26,175 nt of DNA from CAWUJT01 sp963922715 (GTDB lineage Bacteria; Pseudomonadota; Alphaproteobacteria; Rhodobacterales; Rhodobacteraceae), in the NCBI GenBank assembly GCA_963922715.1, contig CAWUJT010000018.1, forward strand, positions 1 to 26,175. Reading direction: 5' to 3'. The notes below the pieces were generated by a model, which saw nothing but the letters and a program-made list of their open reading frames with translations, was not told the origin of the DNA and searched no databases. Each line of letters starts with the position of its first letter. The first letter of the stretch is position 1. This document shows, piece after piece, positions 15,099 through 23,131 of the stretch. A program made the position numbers and the translations under genes.

Positions 15099-17480
15099 CT
15101 AAAACGGCACATCCTCCGCCATAGCAGCGGGCACAAGATAGTGCGACACAAGGTTTTTGATGCCAGCCTTGTCAAAATGAACGGCAAGCTTATTGCCGTC
15201 GATATCGGTGATCTCACCATAGCCGAATTTCTTGTGAAACACCCGCTCTCCCACTTCAAAATCACTGATGGCTTGACTGTCGACAATCATGTTGCGGGCT
15301 TCTTGCGGTTGGTGCAGGCTGCGGGCTTTGTTAGCCTCTTGCAGACGCCGCCAGCCTGGTGAGTTATACACATTCGCCTGCGCCGCCCGATCTTGCAAGT
15401 CACTGGCCTGTCCATCGGCCATAGACCGACGCTGTGTCTCGGCCATGCCAGCGGCCCCAAAGCCCCCGCCATAAAGGCCGGGGGGCGTCAGCACCTCCAC
15501 ATGTACCTCTGGCAATTCATCGATGAACCGTGATGGCAGCGACGATTGCCATTGCCCATAAACGCGCCGATTGGCGGCAAAACTGATGGTGCAGATCTCT
15601 TCGGCCCGTGTGATGCCGACATAGGCCAGCCTGCGCTCCTCCTCAAGGCCCTTGGTGCCGCTTTCATCCATCGAACGCTGGGACGGGAACAACCCATCCT
15701 CCCAACCAGGAAGGAACACGGCGGGAAACTCCAAACCTTTGGCAGCATGCAGGGTCATCAGGGTGATTTTCGCCTCACTCTCATCGGCTTCATTGTCCAT
15801 AACCAGACTGACGTGTTCGAGGAACCCTTGCAGGTTCTCAAAATTCTCTAAGGCTTTGATCAGTTCTTTGAGATTGTCGAGACGCCCCGGGGCCTCGGGG
15901 GTTTTATCATTAAGCCACATCTCGGTGTAGCCGGACTCTTCAAGGATGATCTCAGCCAGTTCGATGTGATTATGGGCCGCACGCAACGCCGCGTGCCACC
16001 GTTCAACCCCTTGCACGAATTTGGCAAGCTCCGCGCCGCCTTTACCGCCGATCTCTCGCGCCGCCACACAAAGTCGCGCGGCCTCTAGCAGGCTGACACC
16101 ATTGCTGCGGGCCATCGTTTGAATCTTCTGTTGCGCTTTATCGCCCAGGCCGCGTTTGGGGGTGTTGATAATCCGCTCAAACGCCAAATCATCCGCAGGG
16201 CTCACCACCAGCCGGAAATAAGCCATCGCATCGCGGATTTCCATGCGTTCATAAAACCGTGGTCCCCCGACAACGCGGTAAGGCAGACCAATGGTGAGGA
16301 ACCGATCCTCAAAGGCCCGCATTTGATGCGCGGCCCGGACCAAAATCGCCATCGCATTGAGCGACATCGGCCTGACCCCGCGCGTGCCGCTTTGCATGGC
16401 CTCGGCCTCTTCCCCGATCCAGCGCGCCTCTTCCTCGCCATCCCAATGACCGATCAGGCGCACTTTCTCCCCATCAGTGTGTTCGGTCCACAGCGTTTTG
16501 CCCAAACGGCCTGTGTTGGCGGCAATCACGCCCGAAGCCGCGGCCAGAATATGCGGGGTGGAGCGGTAATTCTGCTCCAGCCGGATCACATGTGCGCCGT
16601 CGAAATCTTTCTCGAACCGCAGAATGTTGCCCACCTCTGCCCCGCGCCAGCCATAGATCGATTGATCGTCATCCCCCACACAACAGATATTCTTGTGTCC
16701 GCCCGCCAACAGCCGCAGCCAGAGGTATTGCGCCGTGTTGGTGTCTTGGTATTCGTCCACCAGAATGTAGCGGAACCAGCGCCGGTATTGGCTGAGGATA
16801 TCGTCATGGGTTTGGAAAATATGCACAACATGCAGCAACAGATCCCCGAAATCACAAGCATTCAAGGTCATCAGCCGCGCTTGATACGCCTCATAGAGCG
16901 GCACAGCTTTGCCATCGAAAGCCTGCGCCTCAGAGCTTGGCACTTGTCCAGGCCGCCAAGCCCGGTTTTTCCACTGATCCAGAATGCCCGCAAGCATGCG
17001 CGGCGGCCAGCGTTTCTCATCAATATTGGCCGCAAGGATCAACTGCTTGAGCAGGCGCAGTTGATCGTCGGTATCCAGGATGGTGAAGCTCGACTTCAAC
17101 CCCACCAATTCGGCATGACGGCGCAGCAGCTTGACACAGATCGCATGAAACGTGCCCAGCCAGGGCATGCCCTCTACAGTCTCTCCCAGAAGGTTTGCGA
17201 CACGGGCCTTCATTTCTCGTGCGGCCTTATTGGTGAAGGTCACAGCCAAAATCTCATTGGGGCGCGCTGTCCCAGTGGCCAGGAGATGCGCAATCCGTGC
17301 CGTCAGCGCGCGGGTTTTTCCGGTACCGGCGCCTGCAAGCATCAAAACCGGGCCTTCAAGTGTTTCGACAGCCGCGCGTTGGGCGGGGTTCAACCCATCA
17401 AGATAGGGCGCTGGGTGTGACATGGCACGCTGTGACAGCGGCACGTCAGAAGGTGTATCAGGATCATGGGTTTGCTGCAT
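15099..17480 (-). CDS. uvrD: UvrD/PcrA-type ATP-dependent DNA helicase (793 aa)
   Basis: A superfamily 1A 3'-5' DNA helicase used in nucleotide excision and mismatch repair and in clearing proteins from DNA. Motifs in order: Walker A AGAGTGKT (49-56), TFTNKAAREM (81-90), Walker B VDEYQDTN (241-248), GDDDQSIYGWRGA (269-281), LEQNYRS (301-307), TLMTLHAAKGLEF (573-585) and EERRLAYVGITRA (614-626). The C-terminus has the Tudor-like, RNA polymerase-binding region (FEVGERVFHKKFGYGEITDID) found in PcrA/UvrD. Length 793 is usual for this order. The start has no strong Shine-Dalgarno, but the protein begins correctly before the first motif. It lies 65 nt downstream of the MATE gene. Confidence 0.94.
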   Translation of the reverse strand: MQQTHDPDTPSDVPLSQRAMSHPAPYLDGLNPAQRAAVETLEGPVLMLAGAGTGKTRALTARIAHLLATGTARPNEILAVTFTNKAAREMKARVANLLGETVEGMPWLGTFHAICVKLLRRHAELVGLKSSFTILDTDDQLRLLKQLILAANIDEKRWPPRMLAGILDQWKNRAWRPGQVPSSEAQAFDGKAVPLYEAYQARLMTLNACDFGDLLLHVVHIFQTHDDILSQYRRWFRYILVDEYQDTNTAQYLWLRLLAGGHKNICCVGDDDQSIYGWRGAEVGNILRFEKDFDGAHVIRLEQNYRSTPHILAAASGVIAANTGRLGKTLWTEHTDGEKVRLIGHWDGEEEARWIGEEAEAMQSGTRGVRPMSLNAMAILVRAAHQMRAFEDRFLTIGLPYRVVGGPRFYERMEIRDAMAYFRLVVSPADDLAFERIINTPKRGLGDKAQQKIQTMARSNGVSLLEAARLCVAAREIGGKGGAELAKFVQGVERWHAALRAAHNHIELAEIILEESGYTEMWLNDKTPEAPGRLDNLKELIKALENFENLQGFLEHVSLVMDNEADESEAKITLMTLHAAKGLEFPAVFLPGWEDGLFPSQRSMDESGTKGLEEERRLAYVGITRAEEICTISFAANRRVYGQWQSSLPSRFIDELPEVHVEVLTPPGLYGGGFGAAGMAETQRRSMADGQASDLQDRAAQANVYNSPGWRRLQEANKARSLHQPQEARNMIVDSQAISDFEVGERVFHKKFGYGEITDIDGNKLAVHFDKAGIKNLVSHYLVPAAMAEDVPF

Positions 17481-17545
17481 GTTGTCATGCTAGACGGTTC
17501 TGCCCACAAGGGAAAGGGGTGTACAGTGTTTGTTCTCTAAAAATC

Positions 17546-18856
17546 TTAAGCCACAGAAGCCCGCTCTAAAGCAGGGTAGCGCGCCAGCAGGGTTATCCCA
17601 CGGGCCGCAAAGAAGATCATCAACGCTGCCCAAAGGCCATGATTGCCCCAGGGGCTGAACGCGTAAACCGCCAGCAAATAGATTGAGAAAGAGATCAACA
17701 TCATATTGCGCATGTCTCGTGTCCGGGTCGCGCCGATGAACACACCATCCATCATCCAAGACGTCACACCGATCAAAGGGGCGGCGACAACCCAGGGCAA
17801 GAAGGTCCGGGCGGCGTCTTGCACCTCGGGCGATTTCGACATGATGTCAATCAAGGGGCCACCCCCAAGGGCAAACGCGCACGCAAGCAGGCACACGGTT
17901 ATGATCCCCCAGCCTGTCGTCATCAGGGTTGCCCGCCGCAAGCGCATGGGATTTTTCATACCAAAGGCTTGCCCGACAAGGGCCTCGGCGGAGAAAGCAA
18001 ACCCATCCAGGGCATAAGCGGTGATATACATAAACTGCAATAGAACTTGATTGGCGGCCAGCACCACAGTGCCCTGATCCGCGGAATAGACCAGCAAAAA
18101 CGAAGTGAAGGCGATTTGCAACAGAACAGAGCGCAGCATGATATCGGTGTTCACCAGCGCCATAGTCCTGAGGCGCGTTGCGTCAAAAAGTCGGCGCGGG
18201 GATGCCCACCCCGGCAACCGGAACGCATCACGCGCCAACCACAGCGCCAGCGCCAGCCCAGACCATTCCGCAAGAAATGTGGCAAAGGCCACACCTTCCA
18301 CACCCCAGCCCAGGCCCAGAACAAACCACAAATCGAGGATGATATTTAACCCATTCATCCAAAGCTGAATCAGCAACATCGCCCATGTCCGCTCTTGCCC
18401 CACAAGCCACCCCTGGACGCCATAAAGCGCGATAATGGCTGGGGCAGACCAGATACGAATGCCCATGTAGCTGCGCGCCAGCGCCTCAACCTCTGCGCTG
18501 GCCGGCGACAGCGCAAATGCCGCATTGAACAGCACGGCTTGGCCCAGGATGAAGATCAGCCCCGCCGCAAAACCAATCAAAAGCGCACGGATGAGGAGGG
18601 CGCCCATCTCAGGTTTGTCGTCAGCCCCCATGGCTTGTGCGGTCAGCCCAGCGGTGCCCATCCGCAAAAACCCGAAAATCCAATAGACGGCTGTAAGAAC
18701 GATCGCCCCTGCACCTACGGCGGCAATCGGTTCTGCCTGGGCTATTTGGCCCACCACGCCTGTGTCCACGGCCCCAAGGATGGGCACTGTGGCGTTGGAC
18801 AACACAACTGGCAGTGCGGTGCGTAAAATACGTCTGTGGGTGATGGGGTCAGTCAT
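17546..18856 (-). CDS. MATE family efflux transporter, DinF-like (436 aa)
   Basis: An inner membrane multidrug and toxin exporter with 12 predicted helices in two halves. The first helix region LPVVLSNATVPILGAVDTGVVGQ and the GTAGLTAQAMGA motif are typical of the DinF branch, and the second half repeats the pattern (ILLQ... DGFAFSAEALVGQAFG). ATG 18856 is used; a GTG lies one codon upstream. The start overlaps the stop of the upstream thioesterase by 8 nt, so the two are probably co-translated. Substrate and the coupling ion cannot be told. Confidence 0.9.
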   Translation of the reverse strand: MTDPITHRRILRTALPVVLSNATVPILGAVDTGVVGQIAQAEPIAAVGAGAIVLTAVYWIFGFLRMGTAGLTAQAMGADDKPEMGALLIRALLIGFAAGLIFILGQAVLFNAAFALSPASAEVEALARSYMGIRIWSAPAIIALYGVQGWLVGQERTWAMLLIQLWMNGLNIILDLWFVLGLGWGVEGVAFATFLAEWSGLALALWLARDAFRLPGWASPRRLFDATRLRTMALVNTDIMLRSVLLQIAFTSFLLVYSADQGTVVLAANQVLLQFMYITAYALDGFAFSAEALVGQAFGMKNPMRLRRATLMTTGWGIITVCLLACAFALGGGPLIDIMSKSPEVQDAARTFLPWVVAAPLIGVTSWMMDGVFIGATRTRDMRNMMLISFSIYLLAVYAFSPWGNHGLWAALMIFFAARGITLLARYPALERASVA

Positions 18857-19349
18857 CACGCGAAGGTGGCATCAGAAAATGTCCCGTGGCTTGTATAAAG
18901 AGCCGCGCCCGGTTGTCCTGCCAGCCTTCCACATGAACACTGGAATAGCGCCGCCCCTGCCGATTGATCGTGGCCCGCGCATAGGCATCACGCGGCAGTC
19001 CGGGGCGCAAATAATCCACAGAAAAGTCAATCGTCTTGGGCAGGCGCGGCAGCGTATCAACGGTGAGGTCAGTCAATCGCCCATTCTCAAAATCATTCCA
19101 AAGGAAGGCCCAACTGAGTGAAATGATGGCTGTGACCTCAAGAAATGCAGCTGTCGCCCCGCCATGTAACGCAGGCAAAACCGGATTGCCAATCAGGCGC
19201 TCTTTATAGGGCAAAATGGCTGTCAGTTCATCGCCTTTGCGTTCAAAAATAATGCCCATAAACTGGATATAAGGAACGCCTTCGACCAGGGCCGCCAAGG
19301 CACGGTCCCGACGCTCTTTGACCACTTGAACGGGTTCTGGCCGACGCAT
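18849..19349 (-). CDS. Hotdog-fold thioesterase-like protein, PaaI family, second copy (166 aa)
   Basis: A PaaI-type acyl-CoA thioesterase fold, expected to hydrolyse CoA thioesters in the cytoplasm. The HGG motif is at residues 62-64 (LHGGATAAFLE). In the classic PaaI pattern an Asp follows about seven residues later; here the residue is Glu71 in FLEVTA, and the following Gly-Gly is missing, so activity may be changed. Residues 108-118 match the second family block (FSVDYLRPGLP). ATG 19349 overlaps the stop of the first copy (TGATG), which fixes this start rather than the longer open frame to 19460. It overlaps the MATE start by 8 nt. Confidence 0.82.
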   Translation of the reverse strand: MRRPEPVQVVKERRDRALAALVEGVPYIQFMGIIFERKGDELTAILPYKERLIGNPVLPALHGGATAAFLEVTAIISLSWAFLWNDFENGRLTDLTVDTLPRLPKTIDFSVDYLRPGLPRDAYARATINRQGRRYSSVHVEGWQDNRARLFIQATGHFLMPPSRDD

Positions 19350-19780
19350 CAGGCGCGCTCCACCGTGAAGGCACCATTCGCCACGGCAACCGGGATCTCC
19401 CGGGAGACATCCCAAGCCTCCGCACGCACAAACGCAACGGTTCGGGTGATGTGATGGCACGTTGCCCGCGCTGTGATGCGGTCGCCAGGGATAGCGGCGC
19501 GCATATAATCGATGCGCAGATCAAGAGTTGCTGTGCTGACAGGGGCCTCAGGATGGCTGAGGACAGCAGCGCCCCCAGAGGTATCCATCAGCGCAGAGAT
19601 CGCTCCGCCATGAATAACGCCGGTTTTTGCATCGCCTATCAATCGCGCATCGTAAGGCATCGAGACAACAGCGATCCCGTTCCCTACCTCTTCGACCTGC
19701 ATTGCTAAGGCTGCGCTGAAAGGCAAGGCTTCAATGAACTGTTGTGCGATGCGTGCTCTGTTATTTGAGGCGATGTCCAT
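19349..19780 (-). CDS. Hotdog-fold thioesterase, PaaI family, first copy (143 aa)
   Basis: PaaI-type acyl-CoA thioesterase. The catalytic pattern is complete: HGG at 57-59 (GVIHGGAISALMDTSGG), Asp66, then Gly-Gly at 69-70; LRIDYMRAAIPGD is the second family block. ATG 19780 (MDIASN) fits the family N-terminus; a further ATG at 19801 adds seven residues and neither has a Shine-Dalgarno. It is first in the leftward run and is divergent from the MerR-type regulator 93 nt away, which may control it. Substrate unknown; aromatic or medium-chain CoA esters are the family habit. Confidence 0.86.
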   Translation of the reverse strand: MDIASNNRARIAQQFIEALPFSAALAMQVEEVGNGIAVVSMPYDARLIGDAKTGVIHGGAISALMDTSGGAAVLSHPEAPVSTATLDLRIDYMRAAIPGDRITARATCHHITRTVAFVRAEAWDVSREIPVAVANGAFTVERA

Positions 19781-19817
19781 AAGGACGCTATGCACACACA
19801 TCGCACACCGCGCAAGG

Positions 19818-19836
19818 GGAGGTGACAGAACCCTCC
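19818..19836. promoter_or_regulatory. Interrupted dyad GGAGG-N9-CCTCC between thioesterase and MerR genes
   Basis: Arms at 19818-19822 and 19832-19836 make a 19-bp imperfectly spaced dyad in the short divergent region. MerR-type proteins bind dyads of about this length placed between -35 and -10 with an enlarged spacer, and regulator genes often sit next to their operator. No convincing promoter pair was found around it, so the call is tentative. Confidence 0.3.
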
Positions 19837-19873
19837 ATCTGAAGCTATGTTCCTTGTATGGGAGAGAGACGCT

Positions 19874-20245
19874 ATGACAGAGAGATTATCATTCAAGGAG
19901 ATGTGCGCCCGGTTCGATGTGACAGCGCGCACACTGCGACACTATGAATACATTGAGCTTCTCTTTCCAGAGAAGGAAGGGCGCAATCGATTTTATGGCC
20001 CACGAGAGATTGCGCGGATGACGCTGATCTTACGGGGGCGCAAGTTTGGTTTTAGTCTCGAGCAAATTCGGCAATGGCTCGCGTTACGAGACGCAGACCC
20101 AGAAGGGGATACACAGATGATCCGGTGGATCGAATTGGCCGATGCACAGCTTGAGGAACTTAACCAGCGAAAACAGGAACTGATCGAGACCATCACCGAT
20201 CTTAAAGCACTTCGTGAACAGGTTGCGCAAACGTTAAATCGATAA
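19874..20245 (+). CDS. MerR family transcriptional regulator (123 aa)
   Basis: A DNA-binding regulator with an N-terminal winged helix-turn-helix (FKEMCARFDVTARTLRHYE, then NRFYGPREIARMTLI) and a dimerising coiled coil at about 85-120 (QLEELNQRKQELIETITDLKALREQV). The C-terminus is too short for a separate effector domain, and no Cys is placed for metal or redox sensing, so the signal is unknown. ATG 19874 has GGGAGAG about 8-10 nt upstream and starts just before the HTH; a longer frame from 19847 adds nine residues. It is divergent from the thioesterase-MATE genes, which are the likeliest targets. Confidence 0.87.
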   Translation: MTERLSFKEMCARFDVTARTLRHYEYIELLFPEKEGRNRFYGPREIARMTLILRGRKFGFSLEQIRQWLALRDADPEGDTQMIRWIELADAQLEELNQRKQELIETITDLKALREQVAQTLNR

Positions 20246-20276
20246 GGTGTTATGCGTATCTAGAATATATAGATGG

Positions 20277-21170
20277 TCAAAGGGGCAACCGAGCAAAAAG
20301 CCCGGAATGATCCGAGTCGCCAAAGAATCGATTCATGAGCCGCCCCCCATTGGGACCGATAATATGATCGATGGGAATGGGATAAATCTTTGCCCGTGGC
20401 GTCAACCAAAACGTCATACGTGGCGGCCCGGCAAGATGCCCCTGCGCTTTGCGCGCAACCTGACGCAGGCGATGGCTCCAGGGGACCATATTGAAATCAC
20501 CTGCTAAGATGACAGGGGCATCAAGGGTATCAAGCCAGTCATTTAATGTCTGCGCATCTGCCGCCTGTGGAAAAGGCCAGGGCCAGTTGAGATGAACAGA
20601 AACCAACCAAATTGCGCCATCGGGACCCTCAACTTGTATGGCGGCCACGCCGCGACCATTCAAGCAAACCGCTGGCACGCCGGTTGGTTCAAAGTGTGTG
20701 AGAACCGCGACACTGCGCACATAGGCCGAGCCGCACACATGCTGGACCGGATAACTGGCCTTCAGTTCTTGAAGTATGTTATGATTTTCATCAAAGATTT
20801 CCTGAAGTGTAACAACATCAGGTCTAAAACCGTGAATGTCTCGCGCAAGTTCTGGCCAATTTTTCGAATGGATAAACATGTTTTTTTGATAGACCGATAT
20901 AAATGGCAATGGCGTTTTTGAATAAGGAAGGAAATGTATCCCTAGCCAAAAAAACAGCAAGCCGCCTATAAAGCCAATCATTCGCGCCAGAATAATTGCT
21001 CCACTTAGCCAGGCAAACAATCCAAGAATGACGAGTATAGCCGCAAGGAGCGGTAGAAACACACTTACTGAATCGCCAATCGGATGAAGCGAACCTATCA
21101 AAGCCACAAGCGACAAGCTTGTGAACAGTAGCCCAAGGGTCCAAAGAAACTTACGGATATGATCCCCCAA
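20277..21170 (-). CDS. Membrane-anchored endonuclease/exonuclease/phosphatase-fold protein (297 aa), probable TTG start
   Basis: EEP-superfamily hydrolase (DNase I fold) with three predicted membrane helices at about 10-28, 35-57 and 60-82, so the catalytic domain likely faces one side of the inner membrane. Metal and catalytic residues of the fold are visible: Asn97 (YQKNMF), Glu124 (LQEIF), His193 and Asn195 (VHLN), Asp225/Asn227 (GDFN), Asp268/His269 (IDH) and Asp287/His288 (SDHSG). It resembles the YafD-like group; the substrate could be a nucleic acid or a phosphoester lipid. No ATG exists before helix 1 in frame, an in-frame stop lies upstream at 21101? region, and TTG 21170 gives the full helix set, without a clear Shine-Dalgarno. 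Convergent with merR. Confidence 0.78.
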   Translation of the reverse strand: MGDHIRKFLWTLGLLFTSLSLVALIGSLHPIGDSVSVFLPLLAAILVILGLFAWLSGAIILARMIGFIGGLLFFWLGIHFLPYSKTPLPFISVYQKNMFIHSKNWPELARDIHGFRPDVVTLQEIFDENHNILQELKASYPVQHVCGSAYVRSVAVLTHFEPTGVPAVCLNGRGVAAIQVEGPDGAIWLVSVHLNWPWPFPQAADAQTLNDWLDTLDAPVILAGDFNMVPWSHRLRQVARKAQGHLAGPPRMTFWLTPRAKIYPIPIDHIIGPNGGRLMNRFFGDSDHSGLFARLPL

Positions 21171-21603
21171 TAAACAATGAGAGGTAAATCTTCCACATGT
21201 TCAAATCATTTCTTTTGAATGTGTCAACTCAACCAATCTAAATTTTGCGGTTTTAAAGATGATTAATACGATCTTCATGTCAGTAATGTCAAATACATCA
21301 ATTTGTGCTTTGCAACCGCTGTGTGATCAAATCGTCGCTAACTTTTAGGCAGAATGCGCTATTTTATTATCTGCGAGTGTTCGCAGCTGAATAGCCTTCT
21401 TATTGGCAGCCTAGCGTATCATGTTAGATCAAAAATCTTATGCCAGGTCGCCCGACTCATTCATCTTTAGCAAACCCCAATGAGCCTAATTCAAAACGTT
21501 TGTGACAGAGTTCGTAATCTTCTTACGCCATGTCTTTAGGAAACTGGGCAAGCAAGTGTTCTTATCATCGCACCTTATTATTATGAGGATTGGATTATGA
21601 CGC
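21171..21603. other. AT-rich 433-nt intergenic region without a gene
   Basis: Between the EEP-fold gene and degP. Bases 21241-21300 are only about 28% GC, well below the coding regions. No open reading frame longer than about 30 codons with a Shine-Dalgarno was seen on either strand. It holds a 6-bp hairpin (CTGCGA-GTGT-TCGCAG, 21371-21386) with no T-run after it. It must contain the EEP promoter and the end of the degP transcript; a small RNA cannot be excluded. Confidence 0.45.
21371..21386. repeat. Hairpin CTGCGA-GTGT-TCGCAG in AT-rich gap
   Basis: A perfect 6-bp stem with a 4-nt loop, flanked by A/T-rich sequence on its left. There is no U-run on either strand, so it is a poor intrinsic terminator. 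Confidence 0.35.
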
Positions 21604-21615
21604 TCAACTGAGCGT
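21600..21615. repeat. Perfect short palindrome spanning the degP stop codon
   Basis: ACGCTCA (21600-21606) and TGAGCGT (21609-21615) are reverse complements separated by two bases. The stop codon of degP lies inside the left arm. No T-run follows on the minus strand, so it is not a standard terminator; it could stabilise the 3' end of the message. Confidence 0.4.
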
Positions 21616-23073
21616 AAGAGCGACAAAACGTGGATCACCGTTGCGGCGAATGAGCAACAAAAAGCTTTTCAAACCTGCATCACGCGCAGTGTTAAGGCGC
21701 TCTTCAAACTCGCTTATGGTTGCAATAGGTGTTTGACCTGCTTCGGTGATGACATCACCCGACCGAAGTCCTTTCTTATAAGCATCACTTGTTGCATCGA
21801 TATCTGTGATAACGACACCGACCGTAACATTAGAAAGGTCGAGCTGTTCACGTATGTCATCGGTAAGCGTGGAAAGTGTCATGCCGAGGACAGATTTTTC
21901 AATAGACTCATCTGCCGGCGCCGATGCAGGGATCGCACGCTCTGCATCTTCGCGCCGCCCAAGTATTACACGTACGGTTTTTGTTCCACCATCTCGGTGA
22001 ACCACAACACGCACTGTTGCATTTACAGGGGCATTGCCAACCATGCGTACCAACTCGCGGGTATTTTCAATTTCCTTCCCATCAAAGCTGAGGATCACAT
22101 CACGCGCTAGAATGCCAGCGTCGCGCGCCGGGCCATCGGGTACATCTGTAACCAAAGCACCACGCGCACTTTCAAGCCCAAGGGCTTCGGCAAGCTCAGC
22201 ATCCACATCCTGAATGCGCACCCCTAACCAGCCGCGGCGTGTTTCTCCGAATTCTTGAAGTTGATCGACAACCTGGGTGACAACTGTAGAAGACATGGCA
22301 AATCCAATCCCAATCGATCCTCCTGTAGGGGATAGGATGGCTGTATTTACACCGATTACTTCCCCCTCCATATTGAACAGTGGTCCCCCAGAGTTTCCCC
22401 GATTTATGGCCGCGTCGGTTTGAATGTAATCGTCATAAGTGCCTGAAAGCGCGCGTTCCCGTGCTGATACGATCCCGGCGCTGACTGAAAAGCCTTGGCC
22501 CAATGGATTGCCAACAGCCACAACCCAATCGCCGACACGCATGTCATCTGAAGATCCAAAAGTCACAAATTGCAGTGGTTCATCACTTTCAACCTTCAAA
22601 AGCGCAATATCTGTGTTTGGGTCGGTGCCTATCAATTCGGCGGGGAGTGTTTGACCTGAGAAAAATTCAATCATAATGCGATCCGCGCCATCGATGACGT
22701 GATTGTTTGTCACAATAAATCCGTCCTCGGAAATCACAAAACCTGATCCAAGTGCTGACGATTGACGTGGTGCGGGATTTGGGCGGCCTGGGCGGTTGCG
22801 AAATTCCTCAAAGAAATCCTCGAGCGGTGAGCCTCTGGGAATGTTTGGCCGCGGCAGTTCGCGCGATACTGTGGTAGAAGTCGTGATATTGACAACAGCC
22901 CCAGACACTTCGTCCACAAGATCAGCAAAACTATCTGGTGCCCCACGTGCTTCGGTGGAGATGGTCTGTAACAAGAAAAGAGCAACACTGACCGTTAAAA
23001 TCCATATACCGCGCAAACCAGGAGAGATTACGGCTTGTGTGTTAAGAGCGCGTGCTTTTGCTGATGTTGTCAT
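21604..23073 (-). CDS. degP: Do/DegP-type periplasmic serine protease with two PDZ domains (489 aa)
   Basis: A periplasmic trypsin-like protease/chaperone that removes misfolded envelope proteins. An N-terminal signal or anchor is seen at about 22-43 (GIWILTVSVALFLLQTIST followed by EARG). The catalytic triad is His125 (TNNHVI), Asp155 (NTDIALLK) and Ser228 (GNSGGPL). Two PDZ domains follow, about 280-370 (RRGWLGVRIQDVD) and 395-489 (SDAYKKGLRSGDVITEAG). Length is usual. GGAGG lies about 9 nt before the ATG. It is the last gene of a same-strand set with hflK-hflC-DUF2065 but is 170 nt from the DUF2065 gene, so it may also have its own promoter. Confidence 0.93.
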   Translation of the reverse strand: MTTSAKARALNTQAVISPGLRGIWILTVSVALFLLQTISTEARGAPDSFADLVDEVSGAVVNITTSTTVSRELPRPNIPRGSPLEDFFEEFRNRPGRPNPAPRQSSALGSGFVISEDGFIVTNNHVIDGADRIMIEFFSGQTLPAELIGTDPNTDIALLKVESDEPLQFVTFGSSDDMRVGDWVVAVGNPLGQGFSVSAGIVSARERALSGTYDDYIQTDAAINRGNSGGPLFNMEGEVIGVNTAILSPTGGSIGIGFAMSSTVVTQVVDQLQEFGETRRGWLGVRIQDVDAELAEALGLESARGALVTDVPDGPARDAGILARDVILSFDGKEIENTRELVRMVGNAPVNATVRVVVHRDGGTKTVRVILGRREDAERAIPASAPADESIEKSVLGMTLSTLTDDIREQLDLSNVTVGVVITDIDATSDAYKKGLRSGDVITEAGQTPIATISEFEERLNTARDAGLKSFLLLIRRNGDPRFVALTLS

Positions 23074-23131
23074 TTTGTCATCCTCCAGAGGCTCCGATTT
23101 TTCTATGTCGTCTATGAGATATTCTTTGCAT

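Noticed and set aside
16119..17420. 433-codon open frame on the plus strand
   Set aside because: It lies fully antisense to the uvrD helicase gene, whose motifs are all intact; the peptide has no family features and reflects the codon bias of the real gene.
19350..19460. Longer N-terminus for the second thioesterase
   Set aside because: The extra 37 residues overlap the first thioesterase in another frame and are Cys/Gly-rich without family likeness; ATG 19349 with the TGATG overlap is better.
20258..20274. ATCTA/TAGAT stem between merR and the EEP-fold gene as a shared terminator
   Set aside because: Only 5 bp with an AT-rich loop and no T-run on either side.
21244..21347. 29-codon frame in the AT-rich gap
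   Set aside because: No Shine-Dalgarno and no protein-like pattern; expected by chance in this composition.
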